From Roseiarcus sp963748545 (GTDB taxonomy: Bacteria > Pseudomonadota > Alphaproteobacteria > Rhizobiales > Beijerinckiaceae): DNA of 64,000 nt. A program made the position numbers and the translations under genes. The DNA lies in contig CAVVJO010000032.1 in NCBI GenBank assembly GCA_963748545.1, positions 76,884 to 140,883 on the forward strand. Direction: 5' to 3'. This document shows positions 47,587 to 56,434 of the stretch, one piece after another; the stretch's first letter is position 1, and each line of letters begins with the position of its first letter. The notes below the pieces were generated by a model, which ran no database searches, was not told the DNA's origin, and saw only the letters and a list, made by a program, of their open reading frames with translations.

Positions 47587-47960
47587 CGCGTCGGACGGTC
47601 CTTCTCGACCCGATGCTCCCGCTCCCGATCCTTCACCAGTGAAGGCGAGCCTTGGTAGCGGCCACGCAGGCTGCGGATCAACGCCTCGATGGCATCTGGT
47701 TCGACCTCCGCGCGCGCGTCCGAGACGTTCTTACCCTGGTAGCGAACGTCAAAACCAAAGTCCTTCAAAATTGCGACCGCCTGGTGCGAATTGGTGGGGT
47801 CATTGGGAGGCACTCCTGCCGCCTCCAGGACAAGCGGCCTGGCTGGTAGTTCCCGCCCCTCGATGATCGCCGTCCACTTCGCCGGTCGGCTTCCCTGCAA
47901 TCGCTTGGCGGCGGCGGTTATGTCTTCCCGGGTCAGTGCGGAAACTCTCGCGCTTGGCAT
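47583..47960 (-). CDS. Putative antitoxin partner of VapC, atypical family
   Basis: 125 residues, first gene of the pair on the minus strand. It does not look like AbrB-, MetJ/Arc-, Phd- or MazE-type antitoxins. The N-terminus has LTREDITAAAKRLQGSRPAK and RPLVLEAAGVPPNDPTNSHQ then AVAILKDFGFDVRY, a small alpha/beta module similar in pattern to the N-terminal modules of some ScoMcrA-like restriction proteins. The C-terminal 40 residues are strongly charged and likely disordered, suited to wrapping a toxin. The antitoxin role is inferred from position and overlap only. Confidence 0.6.
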   Translation of the reverse strand: MPSARVSALTREDITAAAKRLQGSRPAKWTAIIEGRELPARPLVLEAAGVPPNDPTNSHQAVAILKDFGFDVRYQGKNVSDARAEVEPDAIEALIRSLRGRYQGSPSLVKDREREHRVEKDRPTR

Positions 47961-48019
47961 CGTTCTCCTCCCATTAGCCCTCAGCGATCTTTCAGCTTGA
48001 AATCTTCACCGTAATTACT

Positions 48020-48043
48020 CATATTCATCATCATATTCATCAT
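48020..48043 (+). repeat. Two tandem copies of a 12-base unit
   Basis: CATATTCATCAT occurs at 48020-48031 and again at 48032-48043, followed by CATGG. It is A+T-rich against a G+C-rich surrounding and sits between the antitoxin start and the lhr start, in the shared promoter region. It could bind a regulator such as the toxin-antitoxin complex. Confidence 0.55.
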
Positions 48044-48133
48044 CATGGCCATGGTCAATGCGAATCGCAGCCTCAAGCCCGAGTCCGGGGCGAATATTTT
48101 ACGAAACCATCAATTCTCGCTACAATCTGTCCC

Positions 48134-51100
48134 ATGCCGTCCGCCGTCTCCCCTTCGCTGGCCTGGGCTCATCCGCTGGTTCAGGAGTGGTTCACGACCC
48201 GCTTCTCGACGCCAACCGAACCGCAGGAGCAGGGCTGGCCTCACATCCTGGCTGGCCGCACCACCCTGATCTCGGCTCCTACTGGATCAGGCAAGACGCT
48301 GGCTGCCTTCCTCGCCTGCATCAATCGCCTCGTCTGCAAAGCCCTGGCTGGCGAACTACGCGATCGAACCGAAGTTCTCTATGTTTCCCCGCTCAAAGCC
48401 CTCGGCAACGACATCCAGAAAAATCTCGAAGTCCCCCTCGGCGAAATTCTGCAGATGGCTGGCCATCGCGGCCTGCTCATGCCGGAGATCCGTACGGCTG
48501 TGCGCACCGGCGATACGCTGATGAAGGACCGGCGCCTGATGCTGAAACGTCCGCCCCACATTCTTGTCACCACCCCCGAGTCGCTCTACATCCTGCTGAC
48601 CGCGGAAAAGAGCCGCGCCATCCTGCGCGATGTCGAAACCGTGATCGTGGACGAAATTCACGCCGTTGCCGATGACAAGCGCGGCGTCCACCTCGCGCTT
48701 TCGCTGGAGCGCCTCGAAGCGCTCGCCCATCGGCCTCCCGTGCGCATCGGGCTTTCCGCCACCCAGAAGCCGATCGAACAGGTCGCGCATTTCCTGACAG
48801 GCAACGGACGTCCCGATCCGGTAATCGTGAATGTTGGACACAAGCGCACGCTTGACCTCGCGGTCGAGGTTCCATCCTCCGAACTGGGCCCCGTCGCTTC
48901 CAATGAGATGTGGGACGAGATTTACGAACGCATCGTGCAACTGGTCAATGCCCACCGCTCCACGCTCGTCTTCGTGAACACCCGCCGCCTGGCCGAACGC
49001 ATTTCCCATCAACTGGGCGAGCGCTTGGGCGAGGAGAATGTAGCCGCGCATCACGGAAGCCTGGCGCGCAAGCTGCGTCTGGAGGCCGAGAGAAAGCTCA
49101 AGGAAGGCCAGGTGAAGGTCCTGGTCGCAACCGCATCGCTCGAACTCGGTATTGACGTCGGCACCGTGGACTTGGTCTGCCACATCAGTTCGCCGCGTTC
49201 GATTGCGGTCGCTTTGCAGCGTGTCGGTCGGTCCGGTCACTGGCGCGGCGCCGTCCCTAAAGGACGTTTCTTTGTCACCACCCGCGACGATCTCGCCGAA
49301 TGCGCTGTCCTGGTGCGCGCCATTCGACTGGGCGAACTCGATCGCCTGATTTTCCCGGAAGCTTCCCTCGATGTGCTGGCGCAGCAGATCGTGGCTTGCT
49401 GCGCCGCTTCCGGCAGCGCCGCGACCGCTAACAAATCGGGTGACCAATCCAACGATGGCTGGGATGAAAACCAGTTATTCGCGCTGGTCAAGCGCGCCTA
49501 TCCTTATCGCAATCTCTCGCGCCAGACCTTCGACGAAGTGCTCGTAATGCTCTCCGAAGGAATCGCCTCGCAACGCGGCCGCTACGGCGCCTATCTGCAT
49601 CACGACCGCATCAACCGCAAGCTCCGGGCCCGGCGTGGAGCGCGCCTGGCCGCGATCACCAGCGGCGGCGCGATCCCCGACAATGCTCTCTTCACCGTCG
49701 TCGCCGAACCCGACGGCGGCATCGTAGGAACCGTCGATGAAGACTTCGCCGTCGAAAGCATGGCGGGAGAAGTGATGCTGCTGGGCAACACGTCATGGCG
49801 AATCCGCCGGATCGAAGGCAAGTCGTCGCGCATCATCGTTGAAAACGCGCAGGGCGCCCCGCCCGGAATACCGTTCTGGCGCGGAGAAGCTCCGGCCCGC
49901 ACGGCGGAACTTTCGCTCCAGCTCGGTGAGTTACGCAAGGAAATCAGCGACCGCCTTCCCGCCGTGGTCCCGGTGGAAGGATGGCGGAATCTTCCCGTGG
50001 TCGCCGACGCCGTAAGCTGGCTGCGCGCGCAATGCGGACTCGATCTCTCCGGAGCCGAGCAACTGATTCAGTACATCCTCGAAGGCCGCGCCGTGTTAGG
50101 CGATGTGCCCACCCAGTCAACCATCATCGCCGAGCGCTTCTTTGACGAAGGCGGAGGGATGCAGTTGATTATTCACGCGCCCTTTGGCGGCCGCATCAAC
50201 AAGGCCTGGGGACTGGCGCTGCGCAAGCGCTTCTGCCGCGGTTTTAATTTCGAACTGCAGGCCGCCGCCACCGACAACGGCTTGAATATCGCACTCGCCG
50301 AACAGCACAGCTTTCCGCTGGCCGACGTTTTTCAGTTCCTCGCCGCGGAGAGCATGCCCCCCATCCTGGAACAGGCCGCGCTGGCTTCGCCCATCTTCCA
50401 AACCCGCTGGCGCTGGGATGCGACGCGCGCCCTGGCCCTCCTGCGTTTTCAAGGCGGAAAGAAAGTTCCGCCGCAGATTCAGCGCATGCGCTCCGACGAT
50501 CTGCTGGCCTCGGTTTTTCCCGATGTGGCCGCCTGCTTCGAAAACATCGAAGGCGACATCAGGATTCCCGATCATCCTTTAGTACACGAAGTAATGAAAG
50601 ACGTGCTGACCGAGGCGCTCGATATCGATGGCCTGGCGGAAGTCTTGCGCGGCATCGAGCAGGGACGCATTCGCTGCCTCGCGGTAGACACCCCCGTGCC
50701 GTCCCAGTTCTCGCACGAGATTCTCAACGCGAATCCCTACGCTTATCTGGATGACGCGCCGTTGGAGGAGCGTCGCGCCCGCGCCGTCGAGATGCGCCGA
50801 GTCTTGCCCGCATCCGTGCTCGAAGAGGTTGGCGCTCTTGATCCCGCAGCGATCGCGCAGGTGCAGCAGGAGGCCTGGCCCGATGTGCGCGACGCCGACG
50901 AACTCCACGATGTGCTGCATACCCTGGTGATCATGCCGGTGGAGGCCAGTTCCCAGCTCTCGGTTGTCGGCTCTCTGGAACGACGATCGAAGATCGAGGA
51001 TCGCGAATCGAGGATTACCGCCCGTTGGACTGGCTTCTTCGATCGCCTGCAACAGGAAAATCGCGCCTTCGTAGCGGAAGTTGCCGGCCGGCAGTTCTGG

Positions 51101-52603
51101 GTAGCCGCCGAGCGCGCCGAATGGTTCCACGCAATACATCCTGTGGCGATGGGCCTCGGCCTTTCTTCCTCTGCACACCAGGAAAAGAGCGGCGCGATCG
51201 GAACCGCGGCAAGTCGCGTTTCAAGAGACGACGCCATGCTGGCCGCGGTTCAAGGATGGATGGCACACCTTGGCCCAACCACCGCATCGGAAATCGGGGA
51301 GTTGTTGGAGTTGCCGCCAAACGAGGTCGAGAAAGCTCTACTGCGCGTAGAAGCGAGCGGGGCCATTCTGCGCGGCAAGTTCCGTCCCTCTGATTCGCGC
51401 CCAGGAGCACCGCTAGCGCCTTCCGCTCCGCCAGAACGCCCCGTCGAGTGGTGCGAGCGCCGTCTGCTGGCTCGCATTCATCGCCTTACGGTCGCAACTT
51501 TGCGCAAACAGATTGCCCCGGTAACCGCGTCCCAGTTCATGAGTTGGCTATTGCGCTGGCAGCACCTTGCTCCCGGCACGCAGGTGCGCGGCGAGCATGG
51601 AACGCTCGAAGTCATCCGCCAGTTGCAGGGATTCGAAATTCCGGCAAGCGCGTGGGAACGTTTCGTGCTCGCCCGCAGAATCTCCGACTACGATCCTGCC
51701 CACCTCGATCAATTGTGCCTCACTGGCCTGGTCGGATGGGGCCGCCTGTCGCCCCATCCCGCAACCCTCGAAGCTACCGGAACCGATCAGAACGGCCGCG
51801 ACAATCGCCGTCGCGTGATTCCCACCCGGGTCGCGCCCATCGCATTCTTCGTACGCGAGGATGCGGACTGGCTTCGCCCTCATCATCCCGGCGCGGAAGA
51901 TTCCGCTACCTCTTTCTTGAGTCCCGTGGCCCAGGCTGTCCTTGAACTCTTGAAGCAACGCGGTGCCCTCTTCTTTCCCGACATGGTGCGAAACACCGGC
52001 AGGCTCAAGGCCGAAATCGAAACCGGACTCTGGGAACTCGTCGCCGCCGGACTCGTAACCGCCGACGGATTCGAGAACCTGCGCGCACTGGTCACGCCCA
52101 AAAGCGCTTCCGGCAGCGGTCTCGGAAGGACCATCGGCAAGGTCCGCCGTCCCCGCCATGCTCCCGGACGCTGGTCGCTTCTGTACACCGAAGGCGCCGA
52201 GCGCGACCGCAGCGTGGAATCCTGCTGCTGGATGTTGCTGCGCCGTTACGGCGTTGTCTTCCGCGATCTGCTGGTGCGCGAAACCAATCTGCCGCGCTGG
52301 CGCGAGTTGCAGATCGGCTACCGCCGTCTGGAAGATCGCGGTGAGGTCCGCGGCGGCCGCTTCGTGGACGGATTTCATGGAGAGCAATTCGCCCTTCCGG
52401 TCGCCGTCGAATCCTTGCGTGCCCATCGCAAAGTGCCTCACAACCCAAACCCCGAACGCGTCGTTATCGCGGCCGCCGATCCGCTGAATCTCGTAGGCAT
52501 CATCGTCCCCGGCGAACGAATTCCCGCCATTTCAGGCAGAAATGTCACTTTTCGCGACGGTGTATTGGATTCGGAAGAAGCGCTGCTGGCGTCTGGCTAC
52601 TGA
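48134..52603 (+). CDS. lhr: Lhr-like DEAD/DEAH helicase
   Basis: A 1,489-residue helicase of the Lhr-core plus C-terminal-extension type. Motifs: Q-region TEPQEQGWPHILAGRTTLIS, Walker A SAPTGSGKTLAAFLA, VLYVSPLKALGNDI, Walker B VIVDEIHAVADDKRG, SAT in IGLSATQKPIEQ, STLVFVNTRRLAERI, VLVATASLELGIDVGTVDLV and SVALQRVGRSGHWRG-like motif VI. After the core (about 800 residues) comes an Lhr C-terminal part including winged-helix-like and AlkZ-like repeats (PLEERRARAVEMRRVLPASV, AVQGWMAHLGPTTASEIGEL). Such proteins are 3'-5' DNA translocases linked to repair. Start ATG 48134 fits the family N-terminus. Confidence 0.93.
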   Translation: MPSAVSPSLAWAHPLVQEWFTTRFSTPTEPQEQGWPHILAGRTTLISAPTGSGKTLAAFLACINRLVCKALAGELRDRTEVLYVSPLKALGNDIQKNLEVPLGEILQMAGHRGLLMPEIRTAVRTGDTLMKDRRLMLKRPPHILVTTPESLYILLTAEKSRAILRDVETVIVDEIHAVADDKRGVHLALSLERLEALAHRPPVRIGLSATQKPIEQVAHFLTGNGRPDPVIVNVGHKRTLDLAVEVPSSELGPVASNEMWDEIYERIVQLVNAHRSTLVFVNTRRLAERISHQLGERLGEENVAAHHGSLARKLRLEAERKLKEGQVKVLVATASLELGIDVGTVDLVCHISSPRSIAVALQRVGRSGHWRGAVPKGRFFVTTRDDLAECAVLVRAIRLGELDRLIFPEASLDVLAQQIVACCAASGSAATANKSGDQSNDGWDENQLFALVKRAYPYRNLSRQTFDEVLVMLSEGIASQRGRYGAYLHHDRINRKLRARRGARLAAITSGGAIPDNALFTVVAEPDGGIVGTVDEDFAVESMAGEVMLLGNTSWRIRRIEGKSSRIIVENAQGAPPGIPFWRGEAPARTAELSLQLGELRKEISDRLPAVVPVEGWRNLPVVADAVSWLRAQCGLDLSGAEQLIQYILEGRAVLGDVPTQSTIIAERFFDEGGGMQLIIHAPFGGRINKAWGLALRKRFCRGFNFELQAAATDNGLNIALAEQHSFPLADVFQFLAAESMPPILEQAALASPIFQTRWRWDATRALALLRFQGGKKVPPQIQRMRSDDLLASVFPDVAACFENIEGDIRIPDHPLVHEVMKDVLTEALDIDGLAEVLRGIEQGRIRCLAVDTPVPSQFSHEILNANPYAYLDDAPLEERRARAVEMRRVLPASVLEEVGALDPAAIAQVQQEAWPDVRDADELHDVLHTLVIMPVEASSQLSVVGSLERRSKIEDRESRITARWTGFFDRLQQENRAFVAEVAGRQFWVAAERAEWFHAIHPVAMGLGLSSSAHQEKSGAIGTAASRVSRDDAMLAAVQGWMAHLGPTTASEIGELLELPPNEVEKALLRVEASGAILRGKFRPSDSRPGAPLAPSAPPERPVEWCERRLLARIHRLTVATLRKQIAPVTASQFMSWLLRWQHLAPGTQVRGEHGTLEVIRQLQGFEIPASAWERFVLARRISDYDPAHLDQLCLTGLVGWGRLSPHPATLEATGTDQNGRDNRRRVIPTRVAPIAFFVREDADWLRPHHPGAEDSATSFLSPVAQAVLELLKQRGALFFPDMVRNTGRLKAEIETGLWELVAAGLVTADGFENLRALVTPKSASGSGLGRTIGKVRRPRHAPGRWSLLYTEGAERDRSVESCCWMLLRRYGVVFRDLLVRETNLPRWRELQIGYRRLEDRGEVRGGRFVDGFHGEQFALPVAVESLRAHRKVPHNPNPERVVIAAADPLNLVGIIVPGERIPAISGRNVTFRDGVLDSEEALLASGY

Positions 52604-52645
52604 GGCTTCTGCTCCGCGCCACAGTTCCCTCTCGCCGACTTCTTC

Positions 52646-53605
52646 TCACGGCAATTTCAACTTCAGCAGCACCTGGGGATCAAGATACACACCCTGCCAG
52701 CGCACCGCCAGGTGCAGATGCGGACCGGTAGCCCGCCCCGTGCCTCCGCTAAGTCCAATCGCCTGCCCTTTATCCACCGCGTCGCCTTCCTTGACTGAAA
52801 ATTTCGACAGATGCAGATAAAGAGTCAGCAATCCCTGGCCATGGTCGATCACCACGCAATTTCCCTCAAAGAACAGGGGCCGCGCCAAAATTACGCGCCC
52901 GCCGTTCACCGCTGCAACCGAGGTCCCACTCGGAGCCCGGAAATCAAGCCCCTGATGCGTGCTCTGCACCGAACCGTTGAAGACCCGCTCCACGCCAAAC
53001 ACATCTGAGATTCCCGCATCCACCGGAGCCGCAAACGATCCACTCCATTCCCGGCCCGGGCTGACGGTCTTAAACGCTTCCGCTTTTGTTTCCTTGTCCT
53101 CGGCAATCTGGCGCTCGTCCTCAGGACTGGGCGCTGTGTACCGTCCGGGAACCTTCAGCTGCACCCGGGGATAGCGCTGCCGTTCCACCCGAAATGTTTT
53201 TTCGAATGACATTGCCTGCCGCGCAGAAGGTCCGGCCGATGGTGCGGAGGAGGTTTCGCCGTGAAGTTGAATCGAATAAACTCCCGGCTTGGTTTCCAGG
53301 CTGACCCCGGCAAGCGCGAACCAGGACTTATCGCGATCGTCGAAAACGAATGTCAACTGGTGCCCCAGCCACGTGCCCGAAAGAGTCCGCACCGGTATCG
53401 GTGTTCTGACGCGGAAAAGCAGCGGCGTTCCATTGACAAGGCGACTCGGTTGGCTGGAAACCTGCCAATGGGTATCCGCAGCCCCAGACGGCCTTGCGGC
53501 CATCAAGAGCATTGCGAACATTATCAATAGAGCGGAATGGAATCGACCTGATTTCCCGTCCAAGCTGATTCGGTTGCCCCTGGTTGATCCTCTCGAGATA
53601 GCCAT
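52646..53605 (-). CDS. M23-family peptidase / LytM-domain protein
   Basis: About 319 residues from ATG 53605 (MAISRGSTRGNRISLDGKSG). A hydrophobic N-terminal segment SALLIMFAMLLMAARPSGAA directs export. A beta-rich middle domain precedes the LytM domain with HQGLDFRAPSGTSVAAVNGG (HxxxD), RVILARPLFFEGNCVVIDHG and GPHLHLAVRWQGVYLDPQVL (HxH). The zinc ligands are all present, so an active peptidoglycan endopeptidase is likely. It is 7 bases downstream of the following secreted-protein gene (53613-54305), so cotranscribed. Confidence 0.9.
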   Translation of the reverse strand: MAISRGSTRGNRISLDGKSGRFHSALLIMFAMLLMAARPSGAADTHWQVSSQPSRLVNGTPLLFRVRTPIPVRTLSGTWLGHQLTFVFDDRDKSWFALAGVSLETKPGVYSIQLHGETSSAPSAGPSARQAMSFEKTFRVERQRYPRVQLKVPGRYTAPSPEDERQIAEDKETKAEAFKTVSPGREWSGSFAAPVDAGISDVFGVERVFNGSVQSTHQGLDFRAPSGTSVAAVNGGRVILARPLFFEGNCVVIDHGQGLLTLYLHLSKFSVKEGDAVDKGQAIGLSGGTGRATGPHLHLAVRWQGVYLDPQVLLKLKLP

Positions 53606-53612
53606 TCCCTGG

Positions 53613-54305
53613 TCACGGCGTCGGCGCGGCGCTTGGAGGCGCATCCGTGGTCGCGGGCGGCTTCGGTTTGCTGACTTTCTTTTTCACCGGCTTCTTCGGC
53701 GGTTCAGTATCATCCACCACAATCTTCTTTGGCGGAGGCGGCGGAGCCGCGGACAGCGTCTTAATCTCCGCGCGAAGTCGCGTCAATTCATCTTCCTTGC
53801 TGACGGTTAGCTTCTGCATGCGCTCGGCAAAAGAGCGCCGCGCCGTCTCGAGTGCCGTCATGTCGTTGCTCAGGCTCTGAAACTCGTCTTTCGGTCCGAA
53901 CGCTCCCGCCGATTCTACAACCGAACCAAAGTAGTCATACAGCACAACCAGGTTGCGGTAGAGCTTGAAACTCGACCCGAGATCCTCCGGCGAATTGTCC
54001 AATTGCGCGATCGTATCTGGCAGCGTCGACTGTAGGTTGCGCTGGATCGACTCGACGAGGGCCAGAGTCTGTTGCTTAGTCGAGGCGCCGGTCTTCCATT
54101 TGTCAATCCGCGTTTTTCCGAGATCCGCTTGCATGCTCTGCGTCGTCTGCTTCAATTGCGCTAGCATCGCATTCAGTTCGCTGACCGAAGCATAAGCAAC
54201 CGGAGACTGCGGGGCAGCCGTATCTTGCCCGCCCGCCATGGCTGGCGCCAGCAACGCCAGGCAACCGAAAAGTGACCGGACCATGATGTTCGAAAAGTTC
54301 AGCAT
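53613..54305 (-). CDS. Conserved secreted coiled-coil protein, unknown function
   Basis: 230 residues: signal peptide (IMVRSLFGCLALLAPAMAGG), two long helical stretches (VSELNAMLAQLKQTTQSMQA; NDMTALETARRSFAERMQKL) and a C-terminal tail rich in Pro, Lys and Ala (PPPPPKKIVVDDTEPPKKPV). No enzyme motif. The pattern suggests a periplasmic structural protein; the adjacent M23 peptidase, 7 bases downstream, could be its partner. Confidence 0.65.
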   Translation of the reverse strand: MLNFSNIMVRSLFGCLALLAPAMAGGQDTAAPQSPVAYASVSELNAMLAQLKQTTQSMQADLGKTRIDKWKTGASTKQQTLALVESIQRNLQSTLPDTIAQLDNSPEDLGSSFKLYRNLVVLYDYFGSVVESAGAFGPKDEFQSLSNDMTALETARRSFAERMQKLTVSKEDELTRLRAEIKTLSAAPPPPPKKIVVDDTEPPKKPVKKKVSKPKPPATTDAPPSAAPTP

Positions 54306-54417
54306 GGGGCTCCAATTGAGTCGTTTGAATTATGCCAAGCATATCCTAGTCGAGAGCGCAGGCCTCAGTCGAGTTTGACGCGGCGCGCAACCTAAGCGAG
54401 AATCGTTATATACATGT

Positions 54418-54493
54418 GGGCCTGTGGCGCAGCTGGGAGCGCGCTTCCATGGCATGGAAGAGGTCGTCGGTTCGATCCCGACCAGGTCCACCA
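54418..54493 (+). tRNA. tRNA-Ala(GGC)
   Basis: A complete cloverleaf: acceptor stem GGGCCTG/CAGGTCC (one G-T pair), D arm GCGCAGCTGGGAGCGC, anticodon stem CTTCC/GGAAG with loop ATGGCAT giving anticodon GGC, T arm GTCGG TTCGATC CCGAC, discriminator A (54490), and an encoded CCA (54491-54493). GGC reads the alanine codon GCC. The integrase gene of the neighbouring mobile element ends at 54499, so the 3' part of this tRNA is the probable attachment site. Confidence 0.96.
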
Positions 54494-54498
54494 TATTT

Positions 54499-55767
54499 TC
54501 AAGTACTTACGGATACCCCCGTTTTCAGTTTGGTGTCATTTGGTGTCAAAACGCTCTGACTTCTTCTAAATTGAGGAGCGGTCAGCCGCTCGTTCCCCAC
54601 GGTTGGTTTCCGCTCACGCACAGACTTTGATTTCTTCCTCAACTCCGAATTGATGGAATCGACCGTCGCCTGTACGCTCTTCGGAATCTCCTGCATATAA
54701 ACGTCCGTCGTGGTTGCAGCGCGAGAGTGCCGGAGCACGCCTTGCACGTCCTTCACCGTACCTTTCTTTTGGGCGAGCGTCGCAATTGTGCGCCGTATGA
54801 CCTGGAAGGTCAGCTTTGGGAGTTCCAGCTCTGCCGCGAGCTTGTGCAACACGCGCTTGCGATAGTTGCCGGTGTCCATAAAGTCGCCGTTCTTGTCCGG
54901 GAAAATGAACGCTTTCGGCGTTGGATCAGGACACTGCCGTTTCCATCGCAAGAGATCGGCCGCAAGACTCTTCGGGATATGAATAACCCCTAGACTCTTT
55001 CGGGTTTTGCCCCACGGGCGAATCTTGCCCATGTAGGCGGTTTCGCTCACGCTCATGGTGGATTCTACGAGGTTGAAGCAGTTCCATCTGAGCGCGAACA
55101 GTTCGCTGGGACGGAGGGCATTCGTCATGTCGAGTTCCAACAGGACCCGATCTCGAAGATCCAAGCGGGAAAGCGCTTTTCGGAGTTGTTCCCAGCTCAG
55201 CGTTGTTTTGTCGGTCTCGCGCAGTTGGGTTGGAACTCTAACCTTGCGAGCCGGATCCTTCGAGAGGAAGTCCTGATCGACGGCCTCAACAAAGATGTCC
55301 CGCAAGTACGCTCTCATCTGAAGCACTCTGTCCCTGGATCTTGTTTGCGCCAAATTGTTCAGGTGGACCTGTAGGGTGAACTTGTCGAAATTCTCCAGCG
55401 GAACCTTGTCGAATGGATCGATAAGGTCCTTTTGGATAAGCAGTTTTTTCACCTTGCAGGTTTCTTCCTTCCAGTTGGCCTCTTTCAATGGCAAAAAGCG
55501 ATTGCGAACGAACCAGCCGAAGCTCACAGAGCCGTCGTTCATCACCTTGCCAGCATCGCCCGTCTGCCCGTTCTGTTTAGTGATTTCACGTTCCAGTGCT
55601 TCCCGAGCTTCTGATCTCTTCATCTGTGATCTTGGCCCGAGAATCACCGCGACCCTGACGGTCTTCTGCTCAGCCGTCGTCGGGTCATTTACGTTCTTGC
55701 GAAAATACCCGTACCATTTCCTGCCGCGAGGGGTAAGGTACCCCCTCTGACTTGATGTACCCATCAT
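54499..55767 (-). CDS. Tyrosine-recombinase integrase of a tRNA-Ala element
   Basis: 422 residues, phage/ICE type. The SAM-like core-binding domain is about residues 90-190. The catalytic domain shows Arg in NALRPSELFALRW, Lys in GKTRKSLGVIHIPK, FQVIRRTIATLAQKKG (the usual HxLR reads QVIR), His in VLRHSRAATTTDVYMQ and the nucleophile Tyr in the same stretch. It points toward the tRNA and its stop is 5 bases from it, the classic layout of an integrated element. The next gene, an HTH protein, is a likely excisionase. The opposite attachment site was not found in the window. Confidence 0.92.
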   Translation of the reverse strand: MMGTSSQRGYLTPRGRKWYGYFRKNVNDPTTAEQKTVRVAVILGPRSQMKRSEAREALEREITKQNGQTGDAGKVMNDGSVSFGWFVRNRFLPLKEANWKEETCKVKKLLIQKDLIDPFDKVPLENFDKFTLQVHLNNLAQTRSRDRVLQMRAYLRDIFVEAVDQDFLSKDPARKVRVPTQLRETDKTTLSWEQLRKALSRLDLRDRVLLELDMTNALRPSELFALRWNCFNLVESTMSVSETAYMGKIRPWGKTRKSLGVIHIPKSLAADLLRWKRQCPDPTPKAFIFPDKNGDFMDTGNYRKRVLHKLAAELELPKLTFQVIRRTIATLAQKKGTVKDVQGVLRHSRAATTTDVYMQEIPKSVQATVDSINSELRKKSKSVRERKPTVGNERLTAPQFRRSQSVLTPNDTKLKTGVSVST

Positions 55768-55809
55768 TCCTCAATTTCTGTGGCGGGAACAATTGGGCCT
55801 GCCCCTATT

Positions 55810-56169
55810 TTACCCGCGTCTCCGACGCAGGTTGCTGAGACGTTCCCGCTCGTCGATGAACTCCTCTATTCTGCTGGCCCGATAACGTAGAGTCCCGTCG
55901 CCCATACGGATAACAGGGAGATGCGGAGCTTTGCGTGACGAATGGTCCCAAACCCAGTCCTTCGTCACATTTAACCGCTCAGCGACTTCCTCGGCGGTGA
56001 GGAGAGGATCCTTCAAAGGGCTGCGGCCGACAGTTCGCGGAGGAGTGTCAGCTTCGATGTTGAAGCCACCAGGGGCTGGACTGGTGTCTGAAACAGATTC
56101 TAATTTGCCCGGTTGTTCGCCCGAGCTTTGGAGCAGACGCAGGCCTGATCCTGATTGCGAGTTCGACAT
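55810..56169 (-). CDS. Small MerR-like HTH protein, probable excisionase
   Basis: About 119 residues from ATG 56169, with AGGTG 6 bases upstream; the frame also opens at 56208. The C-terminal half is a helix_turn_helix_17-type domain: DPLLTAEEVAERLNVTKDWV then WDHSSRKAPHLPVIRMGDGT and RYRASRIEEFIDERERLSNL. The N-terminal half is Ser/Gln/Pro-rich. Located 42 bases upstream of the integrase on the same strand, which suggests a recombination directionality factor. Confidence 0.8.
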   Translation of the reverse strand: MSNSQSGSGLRLLQSSGEQPGKLESVSDTSPAPGGFNIEADTPPRTVGRSPLKDPLLTAEEVAERLNVTKDWVWDHSSRKAPHLPVIRMGDGTLRYRASRIEEFIDERERLSNLRRRRG

Positions 56170-56434
56170 TGCGGCACCTGCCAATAAGCACCTCATTCGA
56201 GGTTGCATGACTGGAATGCCTTTTAAGTCATTTCACGAATTCGGTCAAACAGAACTCAACCCGTATTCGCCACGGCGTTCCTCTCGCTCCATCCCATCAC
56301 ATTGGCGGAGAACAGCAGAGGTCCGAAAACCGTTTTGCGAACTCCTGCCACCTCTGATTTGACCGAAATTCCGATTCGACTTAATTTCTTCACCAATCAT
56401 GGTTGACCAAATGGTCCCGGGTGAGGAGTGGAGC

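Noticed and set aside
48020..48046. Short tandem repeat considered as a CRISPR remnant
   Set aside because: Two contiguous 12-base copies without spacers and no cas genes anywhere in the window.
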